A stretch of 48,519 nucleotides of DNA from positions 1 to 48,519 of the IMG/VR virus record IMGVR_UViG_3300037882_002808. One strand, 5' to 3'. The translations under genes and the position numbers were made by a program. The stretch comes from a virus. The notes beneath the pieces were generated by a model. It saw nothing but the letters and a program-made list of their open reading frames with translations. It made no database searches and was not told the origin of the DNA. Each line of letters opens with the position of its first letter. The first letter of the stretch is position 1. Of the stretch, positions 15,457-23,400 are shown piece by piece.

Positions 15457-16086
15457 ATGCCGCTCAATCCAAACGCTCTTGTTACTCTTCAGCAAGTCAG
15501 GGATCACTTGGACATCACAGGCGTACAGCCCTCGATCGATCCTCGTCTTGAGCTCATGATCAATGTGGCAAGCGAGAGGATTGAGCGGTTTTTGGACCGC
15601 AAACTACTGTCCCAGGAACACACTGAAAACTTCTCAGGCGGAAACAACACCCGCGCTTTTCTGGACGAGTGGCCCGTAAGTGCGATCGCTTCCTTAAAGG
15701 TCGCCCATGACTGGAAATTCTCTGATGCCGATCCGCTCGATCCTGACGACTACAGGCTTGAGGGCGAAAACACCTTGGCGCTCCGATCGATGGTGTTCCA
15801 ACGCGGCGAGCTCAATTATCAGTGTGTTTACACAGCGGGCTATACCCTTCCCATGGGCGCTGTTGGGCCAAGACCTCTGCCGTCAGACATCGGTTACTCC
15901 TGTCTTTTGACAGTGGAATGGATGTACCAGTTTAGAGCAGACAGGAGGATTGGCGTCTCGGGGAAAACCAAGGGGGACGAAACGATCAGCTTCTCTCAAG
16001 GCCTTCCAAACGAGGTAAAAGAAATCTTAGCCCAGTATCGACGACTAGCCTTTGCAGATCTTCCATTCTCTGGCACAAACCTATGA
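15457..16086 (+). CDS. Head-tail connector protein (gp6-like)
   Basis: A 209-residue protein with the layout of the HK97 gp6/SPP1 gp15 adaptor family. It has an N-terminal helix pair (LVTLQQVRDHLDI, LELMINVASERIERFLDRKL) and a beta section (VSAIASLKVAHDW onwards). The closing helices include CLLTVEWMYQF and EVKEILAQYRRLAF. It forms a ring below the portal that closes the head. It overlaps the next gene by four bases. Assignment is by family pattern and gene order. Confidence 0.75.
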   Translation: MPLNPNALVTLQQVRDHLDITGVQPSIDPRLELMINVASERIERFLDRKLLSQEHTENFSGGNNTRAFLDEWPVSAIASLKVAHDWKFSDADPLDPDDYRLEGENTLALRSMVFQRGELNYQCVYTAGYTLPMGAVGPRPLPSDIGYSCLLTVEWMYQFRADRRIGVSGKTKGDETISFSQGLPNEVKEILAQYRRLAFADLPFSGTNL

Positions 16087-16547
16087 ACCCCACACAAAAC
16101 CTGATTGACAGGCTGGCGCGGCGACTCGAGGGAACACTTCCGGGGAGTGATGCGCAGAGAGCCGCTGGCCACCGCATTGGGCTTTTGCTGACCAATCTGA
16201 TCCGACTTAACATCCGAAATCAAAGACTGATCGACACGGGCCGCCTTTGGAATTCTGTTTCCTATAACATCCGAAATGATTCAGAAGGACGCTTGATTGT
16301 TGAGGCTGGCTCATACGGCGTACCCTACGCCGCGATTCACGAGTTTGGCTTTGCTGGCTCCGCCCAGGTTCGAGCTCATGAGAGAGTTGTTACCCGCGTC
16401 TTTGGCAAAGTTTTGGCAGCCCCAGTTACCCAAAGCGTTTCTGCACACACAAGAAAAATGAACGTGCCGGCTCGGCCATTTGTATTCCCCGCTCTTGAGT
16501 CTGCGGAAAGCAAGATCGGATCAATCCTTCGGGGCTTGGTAGAGTAA
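16083..16547 (+). CDS. Neck / tail-completion protein (HK97 gp10-like)
   Basis: A 154-residue protein in the gp10/virion morphogenesis family. Diagnostic points are LIDTGRLWNSVSYNI, then VPYAAIHEFGFAGSAQ, and a C-terminal NVPARPFVFPALES. These match the 'TG.L..S', 'YA.IHE.G' and 'PARPF' signatures of that family. The protein sits between head connector and tail terminator. It starts inside the previous stop region and is probably co-translated. Confidence 0.85.
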   Translation: MNPTQNLIDRLARRLEGTLPGSDAQRAAGHRIGLLLTNLIRLNIRNQRLIDTGRLWNSVSYNIRNDSEGRLIVEAGSYGVPYAAIHEFGFAGSAQVRAHERVVTRVFGKVLAAPVTQSVSAHTRKMNVPARPFVFPALESAESKIGSILRGLVE

Positions 16548-16566
16548 CCATTGGAGGTTCTACCAA

Positions 16567-17007
16567 ATGGCCATTCACGTTGATTTCTCAATTCTCGAAG
16601 CCCTTAAACTCAAGCTCTCAGAGCTCACTTGGATCAACACGATCGCAATTGATGGCATTCGTCGCCAAGCCTCGGAAGTCCACGAGCACGAAACGCCCTT
16701 TGTCCAAGTTCAGGCTCTTATCCAGACCTACCAGGAAGTCAGGCAGAGAGTGGATGTTTCGATGTCGATCGATATCGTCCTGGTCCTCAAGCCTTCTGCC
16801 GATGGGAACGTGTCCCAAAAGGAACTGATGGATCGCAGAGAGGAGATTGAGCAAAAGATCGGGGAGAGCCCAAAGCTAGGGATCGCTCGTGTCAAAGGTT
16901 TGTACCCTTTGGGTAATCAGATGGATCTTCACAGTTTCAGCCCTTGGTATGTTTCCGTGAGCTTCTTTCGCGCTGACTACACCAAGCCCTACACGGGGGA
17001 TTGCTAA
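16567..17007 (+). CDS. Tail terminator protein
   Basis: A 146-residue protein directly before the tail tube gene. The alpha/beta layout (ILEALKLKLSELTWI, then VDVSMSIDIVLVLKPS, then PWYVSVSFFRADYT) fits the gpU/gp10-type terminator fold, which caps tube polymerisation and joins tail to head. The ATG follows TGGAGGTTCTACCAA. Call is based mainly on order and fold style. Confidence 0.65.
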   Translation: MAIHVDFSILEALKLKLSELTWINTIAIDGIRRQASEVHEHETPFVQVQALIQTYQEVRQRVDVSMSIDIVLVLKPSADGNVSQKELMDRREEIEQKIGESPKLGIARVKGLYPLGNQMDLHSFSPWYVSVSFFRADYTKPYTGDC

Positions 17008-17051
17008 CTTCTCAACCGTGGTAAGCTCGCTTCAAAGCCCGCAAAGGATTG
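17001..17051 (+). promoter_or_regulatory. Candidate late promoter before tail tube gene
   Basis: TTGCTA, 15 bases, TAAGCT in GTGGTAAGCTC, then AAGGATTG at 17044-17051. This matches the element before the major capsid gene in sequence and spacing to within two bases. It lies between the terminator-protein stop and the tail tube start. Confidence 0.5.
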
Positions 17052-17096
17052 CTGGCTCTTTGTTTCTTAACAAGCATTCCCAGGGAGGGTTTCTTT

Positions 17097-18332
17097 GTGG
17101 CTAAGAATTATAAGGCTATTTACGACAACACAGGCGATTCAACAGCTCAAAATCAGCGATTTTACATCAAAGAAGAGTCCGTCAGAGGGGCGCTAATTGC
17201 TCCCGGAAACGCTGACTTTTTCTACACTCTCGGCGGGTCAGCCGTGAACTTCTCGCAGGCTTTTGGCGCCTCTCCTGTGCGCTCAGGTCGGCACAATAAA
17301 AACGTGATCCGCGAAAAGAAAATGCTTGAGTGGTCCATCGTGACGCATATCGACGTTGACACAACACAGGTGTCGGCCGGATTTGCCTCGTTCCCTCCAG
17401 CCCTTCGTTTGCTATTCAAGTCTCTCTTGGGCTTCGAGGGTTCTACCCCTGTTCCAAAATTCAACTCCAGCACAGACCCCTCTGTGACGTTCTCGATTCA
17501 CGAAGTCGGTGATATGTGGTCAAAACAGGCGCCTGGCTGTTTCGTCCAGGGCTGCGAAGTCTCTTTGCCTGGTGATGGCGTTTCTCAACTCTCCTGGTCT
17601 GGCAACGGAAAAGAGTCTTTCACTGTGGGGATCGGTAAAACTATCGTTTCAAACAACGGCGCAAACACAGTGACCGTTGGGTTGGGCGAAGGAAAAAGAT
17701 TTCCCGTTGGCTCACAGGTCATGCTCATTGAAAATGACGGCGTTACTCGCTCGGCTGACACCCCAGTAGGCACCCCTCGAAAAGTCACATCTGTTTCCGG
17801 CGACGTGGTGACAATTGACGGCGCTGTTTTGGCTGATGCGGACGGATCCACTACACCGCAGTTCCTTTGCTACTACGAGCCAGATGCGCCCGTTGCAATT
17901 GACAATCCCCAAGTCGGCTTGGTTGGTACTTTCGTTTCTACAACTGTTCCGGGAGCTAACTGCATCAGAAGCGCGACAGTTTCGATTCAGAATAACCATG
18001 AGCTGGTTGACTATTGCTGGGGCAAGGATTCTTTGTCTGGGGCTTTGTTTGTGGCCGCTTCCCGTTTGGAAGTGAACGCGACGATCGAAATGAACCTTAA
18101 CCACGAATTGATTGAGTTCTACAACTCTGTCCAAAAATTCGAGGTCTCGGATCTTCAGTTCAACCTGGGCGACACTGCAAGCCGTTATTTTAGAATTGCC
18201 TTGCCAAAGGTCTATTTCAACGTGCCTCAAATCTCTGTGCCTGACTCCGGATCGATCCCCGTCTCCTTCGAGGGGCTCTCTGTTCAGACTGCCGAAGACG
18301 CGGCCGACGAAGTGGAAGTGCGCTACCCCTAA
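17097..18332 (+). CDS. Major tail tube protein
   Basis: A 411-residue protein. GTG 17097 has GGGAGG eight bases upstream and is preferred over an upstream in-frame start at 17049, which would lie in the promoter leader. It is beta-rich throughout with the N-terminal ~200 and C-terminal ~120 residues forming a tube-like core. Residues about 190-270 look like an inserted Ig/SH3-like domain (VTVGLGEGKRFPVGSQVMLI, VTSVSGDVVTIDGAVL) that could project from the tube. It sits before the assembly chaperones and tape measure, and a strong terminator follows. Confidence 0.8.
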   Translation: MAKNYKAIYDNTGDSTAQNQRFYIKEESVRGALIAPGNADFFYTLGGSAVNFSQAFGASPVRSGRHNKNVIREKKMLEWSIVTHIDVDTTQVSAGFASFPPALRLLFKSLLGFEGSTPVPKFNSSTDPSVTFSIHEVGDMWSKQAPGCFVQGCEVSLPGDGVSQLSWSGNGKESFTVGIGKTIVSNNGANTVTVGLGEGKRFPVGSQVMLIENDGVTRSADTPVGTPRKVTSVSGDVVTIDGAVLADADGSTTPQFLCYYEPDAPVAIDNPQVGLVGTFVSTTVPGANCIRSATVSIQNNHELVDYCWGKDSLSGALFVAASRLEVNATIEMNLNHELIEFYNSVQKFEVSDLQFNLGDTASRYFRIALPKVYFNVPQISVPDSGSIPVSFEGLSVQTAEDAADEVEVRYP

Positions 18333-18362
18333 GCTCCGACAGGCTCCGATAGCTTCCGACAG

Positions 18363-18390
18363 CCCGCCCCTGGCGGGTTTTTTGTTTTTT
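18363..18390 (+). terminator. Rho-independent terminator after tail tube gene
   Basis: CCCGCC, loop CCT, GGCGGG, then TTTTTTGTTTTTT. This is a strong canonical terminator 30 bases after the tail tube stop. Confidence 0.9.
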
Positions 18391-18404
18391 GAGCAAAAAG
18401 AAAT

Positions 18405-18475
18405 CGCCCCGGAAAGAATGTTCCGAGGCGCTCAGTTTTCTTTGGAGAGATCACGGAAACGATCTCACATTCTCC
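18405..18475 (+). other. Two consecutive hairpins between terminator and Rha-like gene
   Basis: First hairpin: CGCC-C-CGGAA with TTCCG-A-GGCG (18405-18430), loop AGAATG. Second: GAGATC with GATCTC (18447-18466), loop ACGGAAAC, with an outer GGA/TCC pairing. Neither has a T tract. A TATACT at 18493-18498 lies just downstream but lacks a good -35. The role could be an operator or leader structure; it is not assigned. Confidence 0.4.
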
Positions 18476-18516
18476 GTGGGCTTGTCAATTGATATACTTT
18501 GAGGCATGGTTGCCGA

Positions 18517-18570
18517 GCTCCCTTTCCTTGCAAGGCTTGGGAGATAGCATCAATCATGTGGAAAGGGAGC
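18517..18570 (+). promoter_or_regulatory. Hairpin covering the ribosome binding site of the Rha-like gene
   Basis: GCTCCCTTTCC (18517-18527) is the exact reverse complement of GGAAAGGGAGC (18560-18570), an 11-bp perfect stem with a 32-base loop. The 3' arm contains AGGGAG, seven bases before ATG 18577. In the folded leader the ribosome binding site would be paired. The loop contains a second palindrome, CCTTGCAAGG, which overlaps the stem edge and could favour another fold. Confidence 0.65.
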
Positions 18571-18576
18571 ACCATT

Positions 18577-19278
18577 ATGTCACAGCTATCTAAGTCTCAA
18601 TTCCTTGAACCAAAAGCACGCCCTGAACTGAACGGAGAGCTAGGGCTCACGAGCGAGGAGATCGCTCAGAGCTTGGGAGTCAGGCATCGGGACGTAATGA
18701 GAAACATTAAACAGCTCGAACAAGAGAACGGGGTAGGTTTCGCGCAGCTCCGCGCGAAACCCCTCGGTTCAGAAAACGGCGGTGGCCGATCCTACTGGGT
18801 CAAGGTTCTGCCTGTTCTTGATTCAAAGATGATTGTGGCTCTTTACCGCAACGCAATCGGTAGGAGCTATCTGAAATTCCTCCTCGAATGCGAGCGCGTG
18901 GCCACAGAGCTGACCCCCAAGCTGATCGCCCAGAACCAAGAGCTGCATCAAAAGCTCAAAGCCCTTGAAGACTCGATCAAGGCGCTCGAAGACTCCAGAG
19001 CCAAAGTCCGAGCTCTCCCCAAACCTAAACTGGCTCTTGTGCAAAAGAAGATCTGGGGCACGCCCGATCTATTTGGTGGCGAAGTGGTGAGCCGAGAAAT
19101 GATCCGCCACCCAATTGCATTGGTCAGTCGAGAGGACGCTCTGATCGGGAAGCGGTGGGCGATGATCAACACGCTGGAAGGTTTGAACCGAAGCTTGAGG
19201 CGAGTGAATGACGAGCTGGACTTAATCCAGGGCAGAACCAAACCCTTACAATTGGCTGAGTCAACTGAGGCAGAGTGA
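18577..19278 (+). CDS. Rha family phage regulatory protein
   Basis: A 233-residue protein. Residues about 20-100 resemble the Rha (pRha) domain: LTSEEIAQSLGVRHRDVMRN, then NGGGRSYWVKVLPVLDSKMI and a helical YLKFLLECERVATEL. Residues about 120-150 are a coiled coil (LHQKLKALEDSIKALEDSRA). The C-terminal ~80 residues are an additional helical domain with no recognised family. Rha proteins are phage regulators that affect lysogeny-related control in some temperate phages. ATG 18577 is chosen for its ribosome binding site. It lies alone between two terminators inside the structural block, so it is probably an independently regulated insertion (moron-like). Confidence 0.75.
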   Translation: MSQLSKSQFLEPKARPELNGELGLTSEEIAQSLGVRHRDVMRNIKQLEQENGVGFAQLRAKPLGSENGGGRSYWVKVLPVLDSKMIVALYRNAIGRSYLKFLLECERVATELTPKLIAQNQELHQKLKALEDSIKALEDSRAKVRALPKPKLALVQKKIWGTPDLFGGEVVSREMIRHPIALVSREDALIGKRWAMINTLEGLNRSLRRVNDELDLIQGRTKPLQLAESTEAE

Positions 19279-19307
19279 CCCCTCAACAAAAAACTTGACC
19301 CCTCAAC
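19276..19307. repeat. 12-bp direct repeat TGACCCCTCAAC after the Rha-like gene
   Basis: Two exact copies (19276-19287 and 19296-19307) spaced 20 bases apart. The first covers the stop codon of the Rha-like gene. The two-turn spacing would suit a protein-binding site, but the purpose is unknown. Confidence 0.5.
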
Positions 19308-19309
19308 CT

Positions 19310-19333
19310 ACCCGCCTAAACAGCGGGTTTTTT
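19310..19333 (+). terminator. Rho-independent terminator after Rha-like gene
   Basis: ACCCGC with GCGGGT, loop CTAAACA, then a run of six T. It isolates the Rha-like gene from the tail genes. The 227 bases that follow (19334-19560) hold the chaperone leader; I see no convincing promoter there. Confidence 0.85.
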
Positions 19334-19560
19334 GTTGGTCACACTCTTCGATTTCTTTTGAGGCCCAAAAACGCCCACAAACAAAATCAATCCCAAAGAA
19401 ATGGCATTTTTTTGGTAACCCCCCCTTTTCCGACAACAGCAGATCCTTGACTTGGGAGATGTTTACCGAAAGACCCACCCCTTTGGGCAATCTTTTTTCT
19501 GGCCCTCTCTGTGGCACAATATCCAGGGATTGGACCCCACCCCACCAAAGGAGCTTTGAC

Positions 19561-20052
19561 ATGGCCGTTAAGAAACAGTTCGACCCTTCAGTTAAAAAGA
19601 TTGAGATCGTTTGCTTTGCTGACGATTGCGTTTCAAAGGACGACGCCGCTTACCCCGGATCAACAGCAAGAAAGGCTTACGAAGAGTATTTGGAAACTCT
19701 GGACGAAACCAAGCTCGTGCTTGCTGGCACGCCCGATCGCTTTGTGTTCCAGGTTGGTGGCAACGCGGAGCAAAGAATGCGCCGAAACGGCAACGCTTTG
19801 GCTAAGGCCATGCCTGGGCTTGCTGAAGGAGACAAGTCTTTCAACACTCTCAGCATGACCTATGAGCTTGTGAGGGATCGTCTGGTGGACGTGATCTCTG
19901 AGGGGAAATCAGTTTTCAAAAAGGCCACAGACGGCAAGGCTGACCATGAGATTCTCAATTGGATCGCAGAAGCAAACGCCTTCAATGATTTCTCTGGCGT
20001 CCTCAGTCGTTTGGATCCCATCGTGGCCGTGGAAACTGTAAAAAAAAGCTGA
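19561..20052 (+). CDS. Tail assembly chaperone, short form (gpG-like)
   Basis: A 163-residue protein directly before the frameshift extension and tape measure, the universal place of siphovirus tail assembly chaperones. ATG 19561 is preceded by AAAGGAG. The protein is acidic/helical, with a repeated helix theme (KAYEEYLETLDETKL, RDRLVDVISEGKSVFKK). It ends VETVKKS-stop at a run of eight A. These chaperones coat the tape measure during tail assembly and are not in the finished virion. Confidence 0.85.
   Translation: MAVKKQFDPSVKKIEIVCFADDCVSKDDAAYPGSTARKAYEEYLETLDETKLVLAGTPDRFVFQVGGNAEQRMRRNGNALAKAMPGLAEGDKSFNTLSMTYELVRDRLVDVISEGKSVFKKATDGKADHEILNWIAEANAFNDFSGVLSRLDPIVAVETVKKS
20040..20046 (+). 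promoter_or_regulatory. Programmed -1 frameshift site A AAA AAA
   Basis: The zero-frame codons are GTA AAA AAA AGC TGA. The heptamer A-AAA-AAA allows both tRNAs to slip back one base. The -1 frame is then open until 20498. This placement and polarity match the lambda gpG/gpGT scheme. Confidence 0.85.
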
Positions 20053-20498
20053 GTGCCCTAATTGAGCTGTCCTTTGCCGACACTCAAGCCCTCAAAAAAG
20101 AGGGTCGGGCTTTTGACTGCAAGACTTGTCCGCTCGCCGTCCAGAAACTAAGACGTTGCCACGAAGACAATTGGGAAATTACGGAAGGTAACCTCTTCCC
20201 CATGTACGTTTACCAAGGCGGCGAGAAGTACGGCTTCTGTCCGGGTAAAGCGACCTGGGATCCTTTCATAGCAAACCTCTTTCAAACTCTCCAAGTGGCC
20301 TTTGAAACCAAAACAAACTGGGTGGCTGGAGGCCTCTCTGAACAGCCGGAATGGTGGGTCAGTCTGATGGCTCACTTCATTCCGCGTTACGATGGGAACA
20401 AGTTCGCGTCCCGTGCCAAAATGGTGCTGGGTGACGGTGGGGCAACCAAGGCAAAGGGAGCACTGAATGGCAGTCAAAAAGGAAAATCTCACGGTTGA
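20046..20498 (+). CDS. Tail assembly chaperone frameshift extension (gpT-like part of gpGT)
   Basis: Read in the -1 frame after the slip, giving a full fusion of about 312 residues from 19561 to 20498. The extension contains FDCKTCPLAVQKLRRCHEDN, a Cys-rich motif, and then YGFCPGKATWDPF and a Lys/Gly-rich tail. There is no good start codon with a ribosome binding site before an internal ATG at 20202, which supports expression by frameshift only. It overlaps the tape measure start by 32 bases. In lambda the T part binds the tail tube protein. Confidence 0.8.
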   Translation, partial: KLSALIELSFADTQALKKEGRAFDCKTCPLAVQKLRRCHEDNWEITEGNLFPMYVYQGGEKYGFCPGKATWDPFIANLFQTLQVAFETKTNWVAGGLSEQPEWWVSLMAHFIPRYDGNKFASRAKMVLGDGGATKAKGALNGSQKGKSHG

Positions 20499-23400
20499 AG
20501 TGGTCCTGGATTCAAAGGGGGCCGTGAAGGAATTCAGACACCTAAACAAAGAAATTTTGAGCGTTGGCGGCGGCGTTGATAAAATGGCGGGGGCTACACG
20601 GGGCGGAGAAAAAGCTCTCGGCAGTTATTCAGCGAGCGCAAAAAGCGCGACAGCAGCAACGGATCAGTATTACGCGAGCGTTTTACAAGCCAACGAAGCC
20701 GGTTTGGTCATGCAACAAACCCAAGGAAACATCGCTCAACAGAACGCGGGAATATCTTCGAGCTTTACGGCTTTGAGTTCTTCGATCTCCTCTGTGGTTG
20801 ACATGTACAACCTTTTCACTAGCCCAGAGTCTCTAGCCAGAATCTCAAAAATGGCGCGTGTTGCTGCGCTTTTTGCTGATGTGAAGGGGTTCGACAAGAC
20901 TGCGGATTCTCTGCGGAGAGTGAGCGATCAGACTCTTGAATTCTCTGTATCAGGCCGAGAAGCTGAGATGGTAATTGACGCGCAAATAAACAAGTACGCT
21001 GATCTTGATCGCACGTTGGAAGGGGTCAAAGACGGGATCGATGGTTTGCTTTTAGGCACTGGCCTACTTGCCGCCGTTCCATTTTCTGGAGCTCTTGCTA
21101 CGCAAACAAAGGCTGCGGTTGATCTGGGTTCTGCGCTCTACAAGACAAGCGGATCTTTTGCGGCTTCAAGTAAAGAGTCTGCGGCTTTTGTGGCCAATCT
21201 TGGGAATTTCAAGACAGCCGGGAAAGAGGCGGTGGATTTCTTAGCCTCTGGATTTGGAAGAATAAGGGACGTTGTGCCTCTTGTCGCCAAAGACATGATG
21301 ACCCTTGGTGGGCAGGCTCGAAACGTGGGAGAGATTGCAAAGACAGTCTCAAAGGCTGGATTTCTTTCGATGGCCGAAGCTTCCTTGACTGCGGGAACCG
21401 CTTTCGGGGCTCTGGGTGCTGTTCTCACAAGCTTTGACAGCACTGGCGCTAAAGTCACAGGAACTATCTTAGTGATCGCGGCAGCTCTTACGGGGGCTTT
21501 CGGTGTCGCTGTTAACATGGCGCTTGGATTTGTGGGTCGCTTGATTGAAAGCCTGGGCGACAAAATGATCTCAGCAATGGAGCAATTTGAAGCCAAAGCC
21601 TTAAAGCTGCAAATGGTCATGCAGCAATTTACTTTTACAGTAAAAGGGTTCAATAAAGTCTACGGCTCTGAGGCTGTTGGTTCGCTTAAAATGTGGGAGC
21701 AGGCCCTAGAAGACACAGTAGAAACCACAACATTTGCGCGAGACGAAACAGCCAAAGCAATCAAACTTTTGGTCGCAGAGGGAAAAACCCTCGGCCTTTC
21801 TGTGCAAGACACCACACAACTTTTTGAGAAATCCAAAGATATCGCGGCGGCAACTGGGAACACTCTTGACGATGTGATCAATCGCTTGATCGCGGGACTG
21901 GCTGGAAACTCACAAGCTGTTTTGGCATTGGGGATCAACACAAGCGAAACAGCTCTTAACCAATTGGAGCTTGTTAAGGCCACAGGGAAAACAGTCTCTG
22001 CTTTGTCTGACCAAGACAAAATCATGGCTCGTTTGCAGGAAGTTTTTGTAGCCACAAAGCCCATTGCTGGCGCGGCTGCGGCTGCGGTTGGAACCGTTGC
22101 GGGAGCTTATGCAATCCTGGAAAAACGCCTTAACGAAGTTCAAGCCAAACTTGGTGAGCAAGGTACTTTCACGACTCTTTACCTAACAGCTTTCTCAAAA
22201 ATCGCAGGAGCTTTTCTAGCCCTACCGCCTTCAGTGATCGACGCGGTTGGTGCCCTTCAAGACTTCTTTGGGGTGGTGTTTAAGATCGGTGGAGTGATCA
22301 TTCAATACACCCTGACCATTGTTGCGCTCACCACCGCTTACTCTCTTCTGACTGCCGCAGTGGCAAAATACGCGCTGATCCAAGCTGGTCTTACGTCAGT
22401 ATTTGGATTCATAGGGACGGCTCTTGGAGTCCAAACGGTACAGGTAACAACGCTGACGGCCGTATGGACGAACCTGGGGATCGTTTTGCGAGGCTCGGTT
22501 TTGGTAGCATTTCAGTACATCGGAACTGCGCTTTTAGCCTTTGCAAAAGGCATAGGTGCCGCGCTTATAGCAATCGCTCCACTGGCTCTCAAAATTGGTG
22601 CGATAGTCGTCGCCATTGTGGCCTTGATTGAAGGCTTCAAGGTGCTTGAAGAAGAAACAGGAATTTTCAGAGAGATTGGCCAATCCATTGCCTCCGCGTT
22701 TTCCGCGATCGGCGTGGCTGTTCTTGGGACTAGCGTTAAAGTTGACAGTAGTTTGGGGCTAATGACTAAGGCTGTGCGGGTTCTCACTGCCGTTGGGGCG
22801 GGCGCGGCGGCATTTATTGCGAGCTCTATCCTTCTCGTTAACGAATCAATATTGAGACTCTTTCAGCTTGTTACGTCTTTCTCCGATACTCTTTCAGGGT
22901 TCTTCGGAAACGCCGCTGACTGGGCGGCTGAGAAGATCAATAAGCTTTCGATGGTAGCGGCTAAGAGCGGAGTCGTCATAGCTTCCCTTGGCACACAAAG
23001 TGCATTCGCTTCCGACGAATTCAACAAATCTGCCAAAGAATCTGAAGCCTACAAGATAACGCTTGAGGCCCTAGCAAAAGCCTCAGCAAACCTTGCGGAC
23101 AAGCAAAGAGAGCTTGCGGTAGCGCAAGCCTCAGGCAACACCGAAGCGGCTATGCTGCTCGAGAAGCAAATCCTGGGCTTGCAGGTAGCGGCGTCAAAAG
23201 AAGGAGAGGAGCGCGAGAAGCTTGTTACTCAATTCATTCAGGCTCAAGTAGGGATCCAAAAGGCTTTTTCTGACGGCGTAAAGGCGGCGGATAAGCAGGC
23301 TTTGGAAGCCAGAAAGCAAATGCTCTCTGGGCTCAATGATGAAAGCTCTGTCAAAGAACTAATCAAGGTCCGCAAAGAGCTTGAGGGCAGAGATATCAGG

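Noticed and set aside
17049-17096. Upstream in-frame start for the tail tube gene
   Set aside because: It falls in the promoter leader; GTG 17097 has a strong ribosome binding site at the correct distance.
19334-19560. Promoter for the tail chaperone operon based on TTGACT near 19448
   Set aside because: No acceptable -10 lies at 16-18 bases; the TGGTAAC at 19413 lacks the rest of the late element.
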